A stretch of DNA of 64,000 nt. Origin: Kalaharituber pfeilii (Eukaryota; Ascomycota; Pezizomycetes; Pezizales; Pezizaceae). This document shows positions 12,361 through 23,221 of this stretch, one piece after another. A program made the translations under genes and the position numbers. The stretch covers positions 310,001-374,000 of the forward strand of contig WHUZ01000050.1 in assembly GCA_015179045.1 (NCBI GenBank), read 5' to 3'. Position 1 is the first letter of the stretch. Every line of letters starts with the position of its first letter. The notes under the pieces are model-generated. The model had not been told where the DNA came from and ran no database searches. It saw only the letters and a list, made by a program, of their open reading frames with translations.

Positions 12361-13647
12361 ATGAGGCGAGGTAGTGAGTGGCTGAAGGATATCCATAGAT
12401 AGAACATCATGATATCATAGCAAGTTAGACAATAGATGGAAGGCACGCAGGATTGACTACCAGTACCGTATGGGTAACGATGTGCACACCGGTAACGCTG
12501 GGCACCTTGGCGCCGGTTTTGCACCCTCCCCAACATCAAAATGTCAGGCATATCTCACAGAATATATTTCTAATATGTATGATGAATTAATTATAGACCA
12601 TATTGACTGCGCTGATTCTGAATTTGAAGGGAAAAAAGTGAAAATGCTACTCCTACAGCATCTACAGTTGCCACACCCCTCTACCTTATGAAATAACCTC
12701 CTCTAGCACCTAGTAGCAAATACCAACTCACCGTAACACTCTACCTGCTCATGGAATAGGAGGAATGGTAGCAATGGTACTACCAGTGCTATAATTACAA
12801 TACATGAGTAGTAACAGCTTGAGGTCTGTAACATAGCACTGTATGCTCCTGTAGCAAGAAATTGTGCATAACTAAGAAATTGAGCATTTTCCGGATGCGA
12901 TAACAAAAAAATTCCTGTAAGTGCAAATAGCTCTCAAGGGGGCTCAAATTGAATCCAGAGCATGGTAAAATACATGGAATTATCTTCCACATATTCATTG
13001 AGCCAATTTTTAGGAGATGGGTAGTGACCTATTTGGTATATCTCAAATCCTATGCTAGACATACTCTGAGCTGCCAAGTGTTAATGATCCTGCCTGAGAT
13101 CTTATTCATCTAGACATATATTCTATTACCTATTCTCAGGAAGTATAGCAAGTTTGGCGATGTCAAGGAGTCGCCATAAGCATAGAGTGAGCAGCCCGCA
13201 TATGTCAGATATGTCAGATATGCAGCATCACACACATTGTAACGAATGTGGTAAACGCAGAGAATTACCGTCCGCCAGGTCAAAAAGACACACGTCGCAT
13301 ATGCGCATATTGCGCGCGCATCCACCGACCGCCCGCCCTACGGTTGCGGTGAATCCGTAAAACACATACAGTATGCAACAGTAATAATTGCATCATCATC
13401 GTCATGTAGCGCTATACGAGTTGTACACAGTCTCGAAACTGGCACAAACTATAGATTAATATCTAGAGTGGGGCTGTCATATCAACAGTATATTGTTGGT
13501 TATGCAGGTACATATTAGTACTGCACTGTTGTAGAGTACAACTGATGCGTAGATACTCTCTAAAGCTACAAATATAAAGACATATAGAAGAAGATATTTT
13601 ATAACAGCTGGTAGTATGGGGTAATAGTTTTGGGTAGCTGAAAACTA
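12361..13647. other. Gene-free stretch
   Basis: No supported gene. Open frames are short and of low-complexity or random composition. No clear transposon ends were found. Confidence 0.5.
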
Positions 13648-14511
13648 CTGTGTTTCACCACATCTCGACGCACACCACAATTCGACGCACACCACAATTC
13701 GACGCACTTTCCCACCAAAACTGAGCGAATGAGAACCTGTATATTTCCACGAACAGAACCTACTTTTCTATGCGCCTTTTAGGAGGCTTAAAGCAAGCAT
13801 CATTCTTCAGATCCTGCATCTGTTCTTTAAAAAAAAAACTAGTTATGGATGAATTATATCTCTGCACATTTGCACATAAGTCTTGGCATATATTTTTGCG
13901 GTAAAATTGCAGATATGGAAATCTACCCACTGCACCTGCAATTCATTCAATAGAAACATTTAAATACTTTATTTGAGTAATTTATCCCTATGGAGATATA
14001 CAGGAATGGCATCAACAAAATCCTTGAAGTAATCATTGAGTTGTTCAAAATATTTTCATTCTCATAGAAATATTGTATATGAATAGTATCAGAAGAGGAC
14101 CTGAAAATATATATCAGCATGCCAACTATGCAATATATCAAAATGGACTGAATAAAGTCAAGTGAGTCAATATACAGCTAGGAGAGACCCTTTAATCACA
14201 AGACTATGGCCATTGGTGTGGTAGTGCTAAAAAAGAGTAGTATGTTCAGTTCGCTGAAATATTGTTTGAGAATCCCATACAAACAAATGCCAAGACATTG
14301 TTACAAATTTCGCTGTGCCATAACTCCTTGAGAATGCGTTCTTTGAGCGAGCAGAGGTGTGAAACATGAAGAGCAAGTATTTATTTAGTGTCTCTAAATA
14401 GTGCTTACAAAATTCTGCTCTAGTGGTTGAGGTACACGCTCTTCTGCGTGGCTAGTTTTGGTGGGAAAGTGCGTCGAATTGTGGTGTGCGTCGAGATGTG
14501 GTGAAACACAG
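13648..14511. mobile_element. 864-bp TIR element flanked by TA, 58-bp inverted repeats
   Basis: The left arm starts TA then CTGTGTTTCACCACATCTCG. The right arm is its inverse, and the two match over about 58 bp as far as CCACCAAAACT. The left arm carries an extra 19-bp tandem copy of the ACACCACAATTCGACGC segment. TA on both sides suggests a Tc1/mariner-type DNA transposon. The interior is AT-rich; its only longer frame (13947-14141, minus) resembles no transposase I know, so it is probably a non-autonomous or fully decayed copy. Confidence 0.75.
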
Positions 14512-14971
14512 TAGTCATGGTATATGTTCAGAACTCACCCTGGATTATGTCATCCAACTCAATCTGGTAACCTTCAGACATACTAGTACTGACCAGTTAA
14601 GCTTGGCTTGCCTACAATGTTAACAAGCTAAGAGTCTTGGCACAAGCGTTTACAGTAGGTTCGGACTGATCACCTAGCTACACTGCGCTGGTGTGTTAAT
14701 GATTTCAAGCGGGGAATATCGGCCAGAAAATCGATCATGGTGTATTGGCGATCTCGCTGCATGTTATTCCTTCATCCTGGACGCCTAGGGAAAACTCTGG
14801 GGTGGCTTGAGAAAAGGGACTAAGGCGCCACAGATCTGAAGGAATGCTGGGCCCCCGTTCCCACACCCTTGAAGAGGCGATCCCTATACACGCCTACGCA
14901 AGTTCAAAAACGGCAGCTTCTCACTCTGCGGGCTGAACTTCGGGGAAGACCATTATGTTAAATTGCGGAGA

Positions 14972-15045
14972 TTTTTTTTAAAAAAAATAAAATAAAATAA
15001 TTATTATTATCATTACTCGCATGTCGCCCTGTGGTCTATGATGAG
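14972..15045 (-). mobile_element. Eroded class A LINE-tail hairpin
   Basis: A T/A-rich tail is followed by TCATTACTCGCATGTCGCCC and GTGGTCTATGATGAG, which is the class A hairpin on the minus strand with several substitutions that weaken the basal stem. No duplication is visible. It is probably an old copy. Confidence 0.55.
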
Positions 15046-15575
15046 TACGAGAATCAATTAATTGCTGAGAGAAAGAAAGAGCCAGTAACCAGAATTAGCG
15101 GAGCAAGAACTTGCTTCTATGACGATCCAGGCAAGTTCACGATTGACAAATTTTCCAACTTCGTGACGCCCAAGGCCACTGATGGGTTAGTTGACGAAGA
15201 TCGAACAATCAGTGACGTTTGCGTTTCCTAAGGCCAATATTGAGTGTACTATTAAGCGCTGCTGAAACACCCTGAATAGAGTAGGATCCTACTCGGCACG
15301 TGATGTATCGAAGCACATACGAACATTAACTCTACATATCAAGTTGTCTATGTGACATGACAGTGACAGCTAAGATCGGCGCGTGTCCACCAGCACATTA
15401 GATGGAGGGGTGCCGAGATGGTAGGGTTCAAGGGAACAGAGGTGGTAGGAGTTGAAAACCAATCGACACCGAACTAGGGGAGGCGCACGCACTGAAGTAG
15501 AAGGGTTGGAAAGCTGTCGTAGCATTCTGTATCGTGTTAGTTTGCTTTGATTTCGTAGATAGCCGCTCCATAGCT

Positions 15576-15628
15576 CTCGCCATGGCCCAGCAGGGCCGCA
15601 TACGCGGGTCGAATTTATAAGAAAACAG
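15576..15628 (+). mobile_element. Diverged class A-like hairpin with short A-rich tail
   Basis: CTCGCCATGGCCC, AGCA, GGGCCGCATACGCGGG is followed by TCGAATTTATAAGAAAAC. The inner stem GGCCC:GGGCC is perfect and the outer CTCGC can pair with GCGGG through a T-G wobble. The order of parts matches class A, but the tail is degraded and no duplication is seen. Confidence 0.45.
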
Positions 15629-16018
15629 AAAAGAAATGAGTGCGCCACTTCGGAAAGAAGTCTGGGCAAGGAGAGCTAGAATATATATGTGCACGATGTC
15701 AATAGTATCTAACAGGGCACGGGCCTGAAAGTTCCCAATTGGGCGGCTCCGAGTTCTAATCCTAATTGCGGTAACTGAAAACAATAGGATTGTCAACTAA
15801 ATTGACCACCGCCTCGATTGACCGGAGCATAGACTAACTGGCTGATGGAACGAACGTATAATTTACGAACAGGAGGTGAAGAGCTGCTTGAGTTGGGCTA
15901 CCAGAGCTGCCTCCTGCAGCTGGGTTCACGACTCACCCGCATCGAATGCAAGTGCGAGCGTGAGGAAGATGTGTTTGCTTGATTGTAAAACGTTAACCAC
16001 AGTACAGAATACCAATAT

Positions 16019-16069
16019 CGCCATAGCCCTTAGGGCGGCATGGGATTAATGATAGGGAAAAAAAAAAAA
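16019..16069 (+). mobile_element. Class A micro-retroposon with 11-13 bp duplication
   Basis: CGCCATAGCCCTTAGGGCGG, CATGGGATTAATGATAGGG and an A13 tail. The flank AGAATACCAATAT is present at 16006-16018 and again at 16070-16082. The exact boundary is ambiguous by two bases because AT can belong to the duplication or the element. Total insert about 51 bp. Confidence 0.85.
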
Positions 16070-16084
16070 AGAATACCAATATAT

Positions 16085-16934
16085 CTATCCATCCATACGT
16101 TCCCCCACGTATCAGAACGCCTCTATCCATGAATGCCGTGCCGCCAAGCTGGCCATTCATACGCTCATTTCCCTGTCCTTCTATCTCGCCAACTGCATCA
16201 CAATGTGGTTCGCGCCTATTGAGAAGTTTGATGAGAACCTGGCAGCATTCGTGGATGGCTTTCTACAACTCATGAAACTTAACATGGGCTGGGATGGGAG
16301 CAGAAGGGCCGCAGCCACCATGACAAAGGGGACTCCACAGGGCTCACCCCTGCCGCCAGTCCTCCTCCTAACAGGAGTACAAGCAGTTATAGATGCCTCA
16401 GACCGAGAGTCTTCCCCCAATCATACGTAGACGAACTACACGCTGTGATCTCGCACAAATCGGTCCGAGGGCTGAGCAGGCGATCAAAGACCACCAGAAC
16501 CACCTGGAGGAGGGGGCAAGGAGAGAGGGTTTCACCCTGGATGTGAAAAAAAGGGAGGTACTCATCTTCGGGTTGAAAGAACCAACATACGGACTAGCAG
16601 GACTGCAGCTGCACTGGGAGCTCAAACTTGACACCCATTCCAGAAAAGATAACATCGTAAAGGCGATCTGGGCAGTGGCAAGCGGCCTTAGTAGACTAAG
16701 CTTCACCAAATGGAGACAGATATATACTGGCACCACCATACCGATCGCCTGCTGGGTTGAATGGGCATGGATGGAACCCGGAGCGCAGCCAGAGACCAAA
16801 CTGAGTGCTCTGGTGAAAGGTTCAAAGGGGAGGAAGTAAAAGAAGAGGAGGGAATAAGGCTGTTGAGTCGATGCTTAGAATGGAGGGAAGCACTCCGCCA
16901 GCAGTACTCCCAACCCTTACATCATCAGCTGGAA

Positions 16935-16969
<35 letters not shown>

Positions 16970-17816
16970 CATTGATCGCATGCCGCCCTAAGGGCTATGG
17001 CGATAGCTGGAAAAGAGGAGTGGGAACACAGGGCAGAGGATACCCAAGACGAGGTTCGAAAGTGATATATACTGACGGGAGTGGGCTATAGGGGAGAGCC
17101 GGGGTAGGGCAGTGGCGGGGGGAAGGGCGGAAGCGGTACACCTTGGGGAAGGGCTCACGGTCAACGACGCAGAACTGATAGCAATAGCTCAGGCTCTGGA
17201 AACAGAGGAAGAGGAAGAGTTATTAATTATATCAGACTCACTGGTGGCGATTGGGAAAATGCAAAAAATCGCTGAGGGCAGACCTACTCCCGATGGGCGA
17301 GCAGGACGTGCCGGGAGGCCTAGGGGCATTCCTCCCATGCTAGGATGAGGTGGTGACGAAGGCAGGGATGAGGATGGCAGCCAAAAGGCAACGAGCGAAG
17401 GAGAGGAATAGACTGAATCTAAGCTACAGGCCAGCAGACAGCAGAGAGTAGGCAGGCTATGGAAACACTTGGAGGACTACTGGGAAGAAAATGCCTGAGG
17501 GCCTGTGGACGGCACGTGCAGGTGGTGTGAAATGCCAGTGGAAGAGGAGGCAATGAAACACATATGGCCCAGGTGTGAGATATGGAGGAGGACGAGCCAG
17601 ATCTACTGGTGGAGCTGATGAGGTGGGTAGATAGGTGATGATTTGAGAGGCGACGACGAAGACGGGGAGGTTTGGATATATAACGTTTGGTTTGCCGGAA
17701 TTATGCTTACTTTATTGCTTTTCCGTTATTTTTCCTTTTACCTCCTATGTATTTTATCTCGTCATAGCTCCTAGGGCGGCATACGAGCAATGACAATTTT
17801 TTAAAAAAAAAAAAAA
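16085..17816 (+). pseudogene. Tad-like LINE remnant: RT, RNase H, zinc knuckle, 3' hairpin, poly(A)
   Basis: A broken ORF2 in several frames. The reverse-transcriptase motif KGTPQGSPLPPVLLL is encoded near 16325-16370; a YVDE-like catalytic box near 16420 is seen after a frame shift, followed by GFTLDVKKREVLIFG. The RNase H region starts IYTDGSG near 17070 and continues VNDAELIAIAQALE and LLIISDSLVAIGKMQKIAEG (17160-17280). A CRWC...HIWPRC zinc knuckle lies near 17515-17580. The 3' end is CTCGTCATAGCTCC, TAGGGCGGCAT, ACGAG (about 17758-17788), then AATGACAA and poly(A) to about 17816. There are many stops and shifts, so it is dead. The 5' limit is uncertain. A possible duplication ACAATGTGGT occurs at 16200 and just after the tail, but the reading frame seems to extend further left, so I do not rely on it. 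Confidence 0.75.
16939..17004 (-). mobile_element. Class A micro-retroposon nested in the LINE, 12-bp duplication
   Basis: Poly(T), CATTGATCGCATGCCGCCC, TAAGGGCTATGGCGAT. It is flanked by AGCTGGAAAAGA at 16927-16938 and 17005-17016, identical. In the sense orientation the basal stem is ATCGC:GCGAT. It sits inside the plus-strand LINE remnant, so it arrived later. Confidence 0.9.
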
Positions 17817-17819
17817 AAA

Positions 17820-20800
17820 TTACAATGTGGTCATGATTCAGGGTAATGGTATGCATTTTGAACCAAAAAAAATTCAGGAATTAACTTGCCTATTTAAAAC
17901 TATATCCAGTACTAGAAATTTAAGATCCATAGCAGTCCATGTTTTCACATGGTGTATCTGCGCCGTTGAGTATCCCATTAGGTTTAGCTGTAATTACCGT
18001 AAGATTCCCAGTATTTATCTCAGAAACCACATCGCATACCAACGATATTGCTTAGGGTCTGACAACGATGCAGTAAATTTCTTTGGGAGTAATTGTTTCT
18101 CGGCCAGGATGTTAACATTTAACTCTACAAATTGACCGGAATTGCTATAAAGGGTTTCTTGTAGCAAGCTTTCGACGCTGCGGAGCACGTGCGCATGCTT
18201 TAAAATAATCTGCCAATGGTTGGTTTCTTAGTAGATTTGTTGAACATGCAAACACCCTGTGGTATGCAAGCTAACTGATCCTCGTTAGGGAACTCACGTG
18301 CTACTGACTTAAAGTGGCAGATATGGCTCGGTGGATTTAATTAGAGCCTCGGAAGAGAGATAGCAAAGAACGGCCCATTACATTGTTGCTGCCATCCACG
18401 ATTAGCATCAGGGCAACCGTACTATTCAACGAGATTCGCACTCCCTGCCAACTACCAGATAATGATCTGTTACCCAGCTTCCTTGGTCATGTGCTTCAGT
18501 ATGGGTAAATCTCCGCTGAGCGACATTGCGTGCCAATGAATATTAGTGAATCTCGGAACAAGTAGAGTCAAATACATAGCCTAGAGAATTAGTTTCACTG
18601 GTGATACCGCCTGTTGCATGCCACAATTGTGCTGGGTTCGAGGCTTCGAGTCCTGTTCAAGTTCCCTCACACCGTTCTACCTCCGCCACATTCCAAGTAC
18701 AAGCGCTCAAGCTCAACTCTACTAAGTACCATACTACAATGATACCCGCGACCTAACGGGGTATCCAAAGTATGGATGTTAGAAACTTGCATCGCAGGCA
18801 GTACCAGCATGCAACGTGCACGTGGGTCCTGAGCACTTCTGTGACGCAATGATACGGTCAGCAGTCCTGTGGATATTCCCAATCTTTACAGGGGAACAAA
18901 CTGCAGTGAACCAACTCATTCATATATCTCCGATATGAATGCTGACTTGGTGGCATGAGGCGAGTGGATTCCCTAGACTCACTGTACCGCGAAAACTGAA
19001 AAACAAATCCCTTGGTAAATCAAAAAAATGCTACCATGTCACAATATGCGGTATTGTGTGCTCAGTACCTGAGCTCAGACAATGCTTATTTATAATTAAT
19101 CATTATTCTGATAAATAATTTTGCGCATCTTCCTAAAGAAGCTTAATTCAGGCCAGGCTGCCGACCCATTATTCTCCTCTTGAAGCGGATATGTCATTGT
19201 AGGCGTATTGGTGAGTCCACGGATGGCCTCGCGCATGCGATTGATTGGTTGTATGTTCGTAAGGGATTTGCATATACATGCGACACGATTCTGTCGGGTA
19301 CAGACTCCGTTTACTCTTGTCCTACGGCTGTACTCCGTATGGAGATATCTACTCGCTGATTCGGAAAGTATTGGAACGGTGCATATCAAATTTGCATTAT
19401 TCCAAAAGGCGAATAGCGCACACAATTTATACAGCGTTCCAATACTTTCCGAACCAACGAGTATTTCCCTGTAATTCGTTTTGCCTTTGGATGGACGAAT
19501 GGACTATTCAAGTGTTCACACATATAGTGGCACAACGGGGATGGGTAACCGTTATGACGTTGAAATATCATAACGGCTGCCGCCATTTAAGAATCATTGT
19601 AATTGGCGAATAATTATAGGCAAAGCAGGGGCGGGGAGGCATGTGATAACTATAAAGAATTGGTCCACCGGAATCTGATTCCATTTGTAAGACCTAAGCT
19701 GATGATATAATAGGATTTAGTTGCTGCTAGTAAAGGATGTACTCCAGGTGTTGGAAACGTCTGGCGCCAGGTTGTAAGTAGCATATCAAATCCTATTATA
19801 TACATGTCTAATAGGGTGTCTGACGCACTTCCTTCAGGTTAAGACTTCGTGTCAAGCAATTCAATATTAATGCCACTGTATATTCGTCGCCGCAACAACC
19901 GTTACTTGTGCCGATCATGAGAACCCAGTTTCGCCTGCCACTTACTACCTTCCGCAAGACTTTCCGATTACCCGGAGCACAGGATGTAGATTATAAACGA
20001 TTAGCGAACCATAGCCATGATTAATTGTATATGAATATATTGTTCCGGTAGAATATGGGGGTATGAGGGCGCCGAGAGATAACGGCAGGCAAGAACAGTG
20101 ACCAGGGGTGTAATAATATAATTGTATTAACTAATAGTACTTATCACACAGGGAATGGGCGCACAAAGGGAAGATACCCCCCACTTGAGCGGCATTTTCT
20201 TTTCACGTGGACAAAGAGCAATCCAAAGCCATAGCAAGGTGACTGGCCTTCTGCCTATTAATGAGTATGCATAATTGCATCGAGAACAATTCAGAAAGAG
20301 GAGCAGCACAGAGGTACTGTAACGAGATTGAGTAGTCTCAAGGCCTTACTCAATAATCATTTACGGTTATCAGTAGCATCTGGCACAAGGGAATAACTGG
20401 CATATCATTGGACGCACCAGCGCCCCAGAGTAAAGGTCACTCTTGTTGATAAGGATTCGGATTATAAGATGCTGGTGTTTACACAAGACGAGTTGAAGGG
20501 CCTCTAGAGCATTGTGATTCAAGTGGATCACCATGGCCATTGGATAGGTCAAAAGCACTTGAAAGTCTTGCAAATGTGTCTAGCTTGAATTTAATTTTTC
20601 CAAGTGCTTTTCTAGAAAAAAACCCATGTAGTAGTAGTGGCACCACCTCAAACATCCAGACAGGCCTGTAGTATAGCTGTACAACTCGTTCTTCGAGGCA
20701 AGAGAGAAATTAGGATTTAGAGTATAAAAAAAAAATACAAAGTATCAACAATATTCTGGTATCATAATTATCCATCCACATCAAGCCATTTCTCCCATCG

Positions 20801-20960
20801 GCAATTATCATCGTAACATCTCCCCTGATAAGTCCGCGTTATCCTATTACCCCCCCCCCCCAATCCCCTATTTTTCGAAAACCTGCACCCCAAAGCAAAG
20901 CCAAAAAAAAGCCAATATGAAAAAATTTACAACACCTAAACAGTAAACCCAAACGTACTC
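17820..20960. other. Gene-free stretch
   Basis: No supported gene. The longest frames (for example 17827-18135 and 19278-19613) have no recognisable motif, and the latter is partly an inverted repeat. A run of 13 C lies near 20850. Confidence 0.5.
19352..19461. mobile_element. 110-bp Tc1-like palindromic MITE flanked by TA
   Basis: The left arm is CTCGCTGATTCGGAAAGTAT followed by TGGAACG; the right arm is the inverse CTCGTTGGTTCGGAAAGTAT followed by TGGAACG, a few mismatches over about 34 bp. TA lies outside both ends (19350-19351, 19462-19463). An arm containing AAAGTATTGGAAC is reminiscent of Tc1-type terminal repeats. No coding capacity. Confidence 0.7.
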
Positions 20961-20971
20961 GACGAGTTCCT

Positions 20972-23221
20972 CTAGCAAATTAATTCAAATATCTTCCTCC
21001 ACGTGCTCCTTGCCGCCAGCTCTTGCTTGCGCCTCTCAATGTCTTCAGCAGTGTCCCAGCAGCGACGGCCAGTGTCGAGGTCTATATTCTCAAGCTTGAT
21101 GATTCCGGCATTTTTCCAGAAGTACCCACCGGCGAAGAAGACCAGGACGACTGGTAGAGCAAGGTAAGACTTGAAGAACCCTTCTGCGGTGGGGGCAGCG
21201 CCTCCAAGGGGCCACACAGCAATATAGAACTGGGCAATGAGCACGAGGATGACCATGATAACACCGATCCAGGAACCAGTGACGCCAAGGGCGGCTCTGA
21301 AGGGGATTTCCTCGACGGAGTGTCCCTGCTTGACCCACGCCTGGCGGAAGCGGATGTGGGCAAGACAGATAGAGCCCCATGTGAAGAGGGCGGCAAGACC
21401 GGAAAGGGCAAGAAGCCAGTCAAAGATCTCAACACCGTCGGAGCTGAGATTAATGTAGGCGAGGAGACCGAAGAGGATGGTAACGATAGTGGAAAAAAGA
21501 GGTCGTCCGGCGCGGTCAATGTAGCTGAAGATCTTTGGGGCATAGCCTTGTTCTGCCAGGGCAGTGAGGGTACGGGAGCCACCATAGACACTCGAGTTAC
21601 CGATGGACAAGACGGATATCAAGATGACGACGTTGACGAAGTGGGGGAGGCCGGAAATGCCTGCCCTTGTGAGAGCGATGACGAAGGGAGAGGCCTTGGT
21701 ATCAATGTAGGTTCCATTTCCGATGAGACCCTTATCGTTATATGGTACAAGGAGACCAACAAACAGGAGAGAAAGGATGTAGAAAAGGGTGATACGCCAG
21801 AAGACTTGCCTGACAGCGCGGGGGAGCGCAGCACGGGGATCGGCAGACTCAGCCGCCGCGAGACCAACGAGCTCGGTTCCTGAGAAGGCGAAGGCGGCAG
21901 TCACAAACACGGCGCAAACGCCCTTGAAGCCATTGGAGAAGGCCCCTGGGTTCGACCAGTATCGGCCACCGATGTACTCATTGTACTCGCCACTTGCTGG
22001 GCCCCCTCCACAGACTAGGACCAAGCCGATGAACATGAACATGACGATTGTAAAAAGTTTCAGCACGGAACTCCAGAATTCTTCCTCACCATATCCCAAA
22101 ACACCAAAAATATTGATGCTGTACATCGAGCGTCAGTGATTGCAGGTAGGAGTTCCGAAAGGGCAAAACATACATGAGGATAGCAAAGAAGAAAACTGTA
22201 ATCCATACTGCAACGTCCGTGTTTATTCGCCCTCGCCAGTAGTCGACCGTTATACCCGCAACCGTAAGCTCAAGGGGCAATACAATCAACCATTGGAAAG
22301 TGTAATTCCAGCCCATAGCGAAGCCCCAAGCCGGCGAGATGAACCGAGACGAATACGTGTAGAAACCACCAGAGACAGGATACATGATAGCCAATTCACC
22401 AAGAGCGTATACGACATTGAACAACATGAAACCGATGATAGCGAAATCAATTAGGAGAGCAGCGGGACCACCCTTCGACAGGGCGGAACCGGAACCGACG
22501 AAGAGACCCGCGCCGATGGATCCCCCGATGGCGATCATGTTCAAATGGCGGGCTACACAACATCGTGAAAAGTTAGAACGTGACAATGGAAATGAAGTTA
22601 ACGTTTTGCGATTTAGGACTTTACTTACGTCTTAGGGTTTGGTTCAAGTTGTTTGCAACATCGACCGGCGGCCTCCGCTTGAACGACTCTGGAGTGACAC
22701 CCATTCGTGTCCAGAAACCGAGCTCATGATAAGCTGGAACTTGGATTGGAGGGGCAGTTCCCCTCTCATCTGAGCTTGCGCTCGCCTCTTCGGATTTGTA
22801 CTATATTTCCGCAAAAACCGCTGTCAGTTTCTCGTCCACCAGAATAGTACTAGTGTTGTCAAAAGGAGTTGGTGCGATTTTGCGCTGGCAACTGTCGCGT
22901 GCTCGCTTTTCTTTCTCTTATTTCTCTTATTTCTATTATGGTTTCCAGTATCTATCCACTTGAATTATAAAATTATAATCGTGGAGTGGGAAAAATCTTT
23001 CCGCTTCTTTTCGGCAAGTTTGATTCATCGTTGTTATTGGCCAGCGAGCTTACTTGGTGTAGTATCTGTGGCGACGCGGCAAATGTCGTGGGATATTTAG
23101 CAAGCTCAAGCTTGCATTCTGCTTCGGGATGCTTCATTGATGCGCCGCAAAACCCACCAACTCGTATTTTAACAACATTACAAAAAAAAGGCAGACGAAC
23201 CTGTTTCTCGATGTCGGCCAT
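20972..23221 (-). CDS. AAT-family amino-acid permease (APC superfamily), four exons, 572 aa
   Basis: Exons in transcript order are 23201-23221, 22629-22800, 22174-22552 and 20972-22118; introns are 400, 76 and 55 bp, all GT-AG, and the joined frame is open (1719 bp). The seven-residue first exon MADIEKQ joins in phase to YKSEEASASSDERG. The cytosolic N-terminus leads into PRHLNMIAIGGSIGAGLFVG, the substrate-binding first membrane segment of fungal amino-acid permeases. GELAIMYPVSGGFYTYSSRF and, in the last exon, AFAFSGTELVGLAAAES are further family signatures. About twelve hydrophobic segments follow the usual pattern, and the C-terminus (DIERRKQEL...WRKIFELIC) is the usual cytosolic tail with a terminal Trp/Cys element. 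It is a plasma-membrane H+/amino-acid symporter of the Gap1/Dip5 type; specificity cannot be told from sequence. The start is chosen because splicing from it restores the frame. It looks intact and functional. Confidence 0.9.

Noticed and set aside
16199..17835. ACAATGTGGT on both sides as a target duplication of the 16-17.8 kb LINE
   Set aside because: Coding similarity seems to extend left of 16199, and a 10-base match can occur by chance; not used to set the 5' end.
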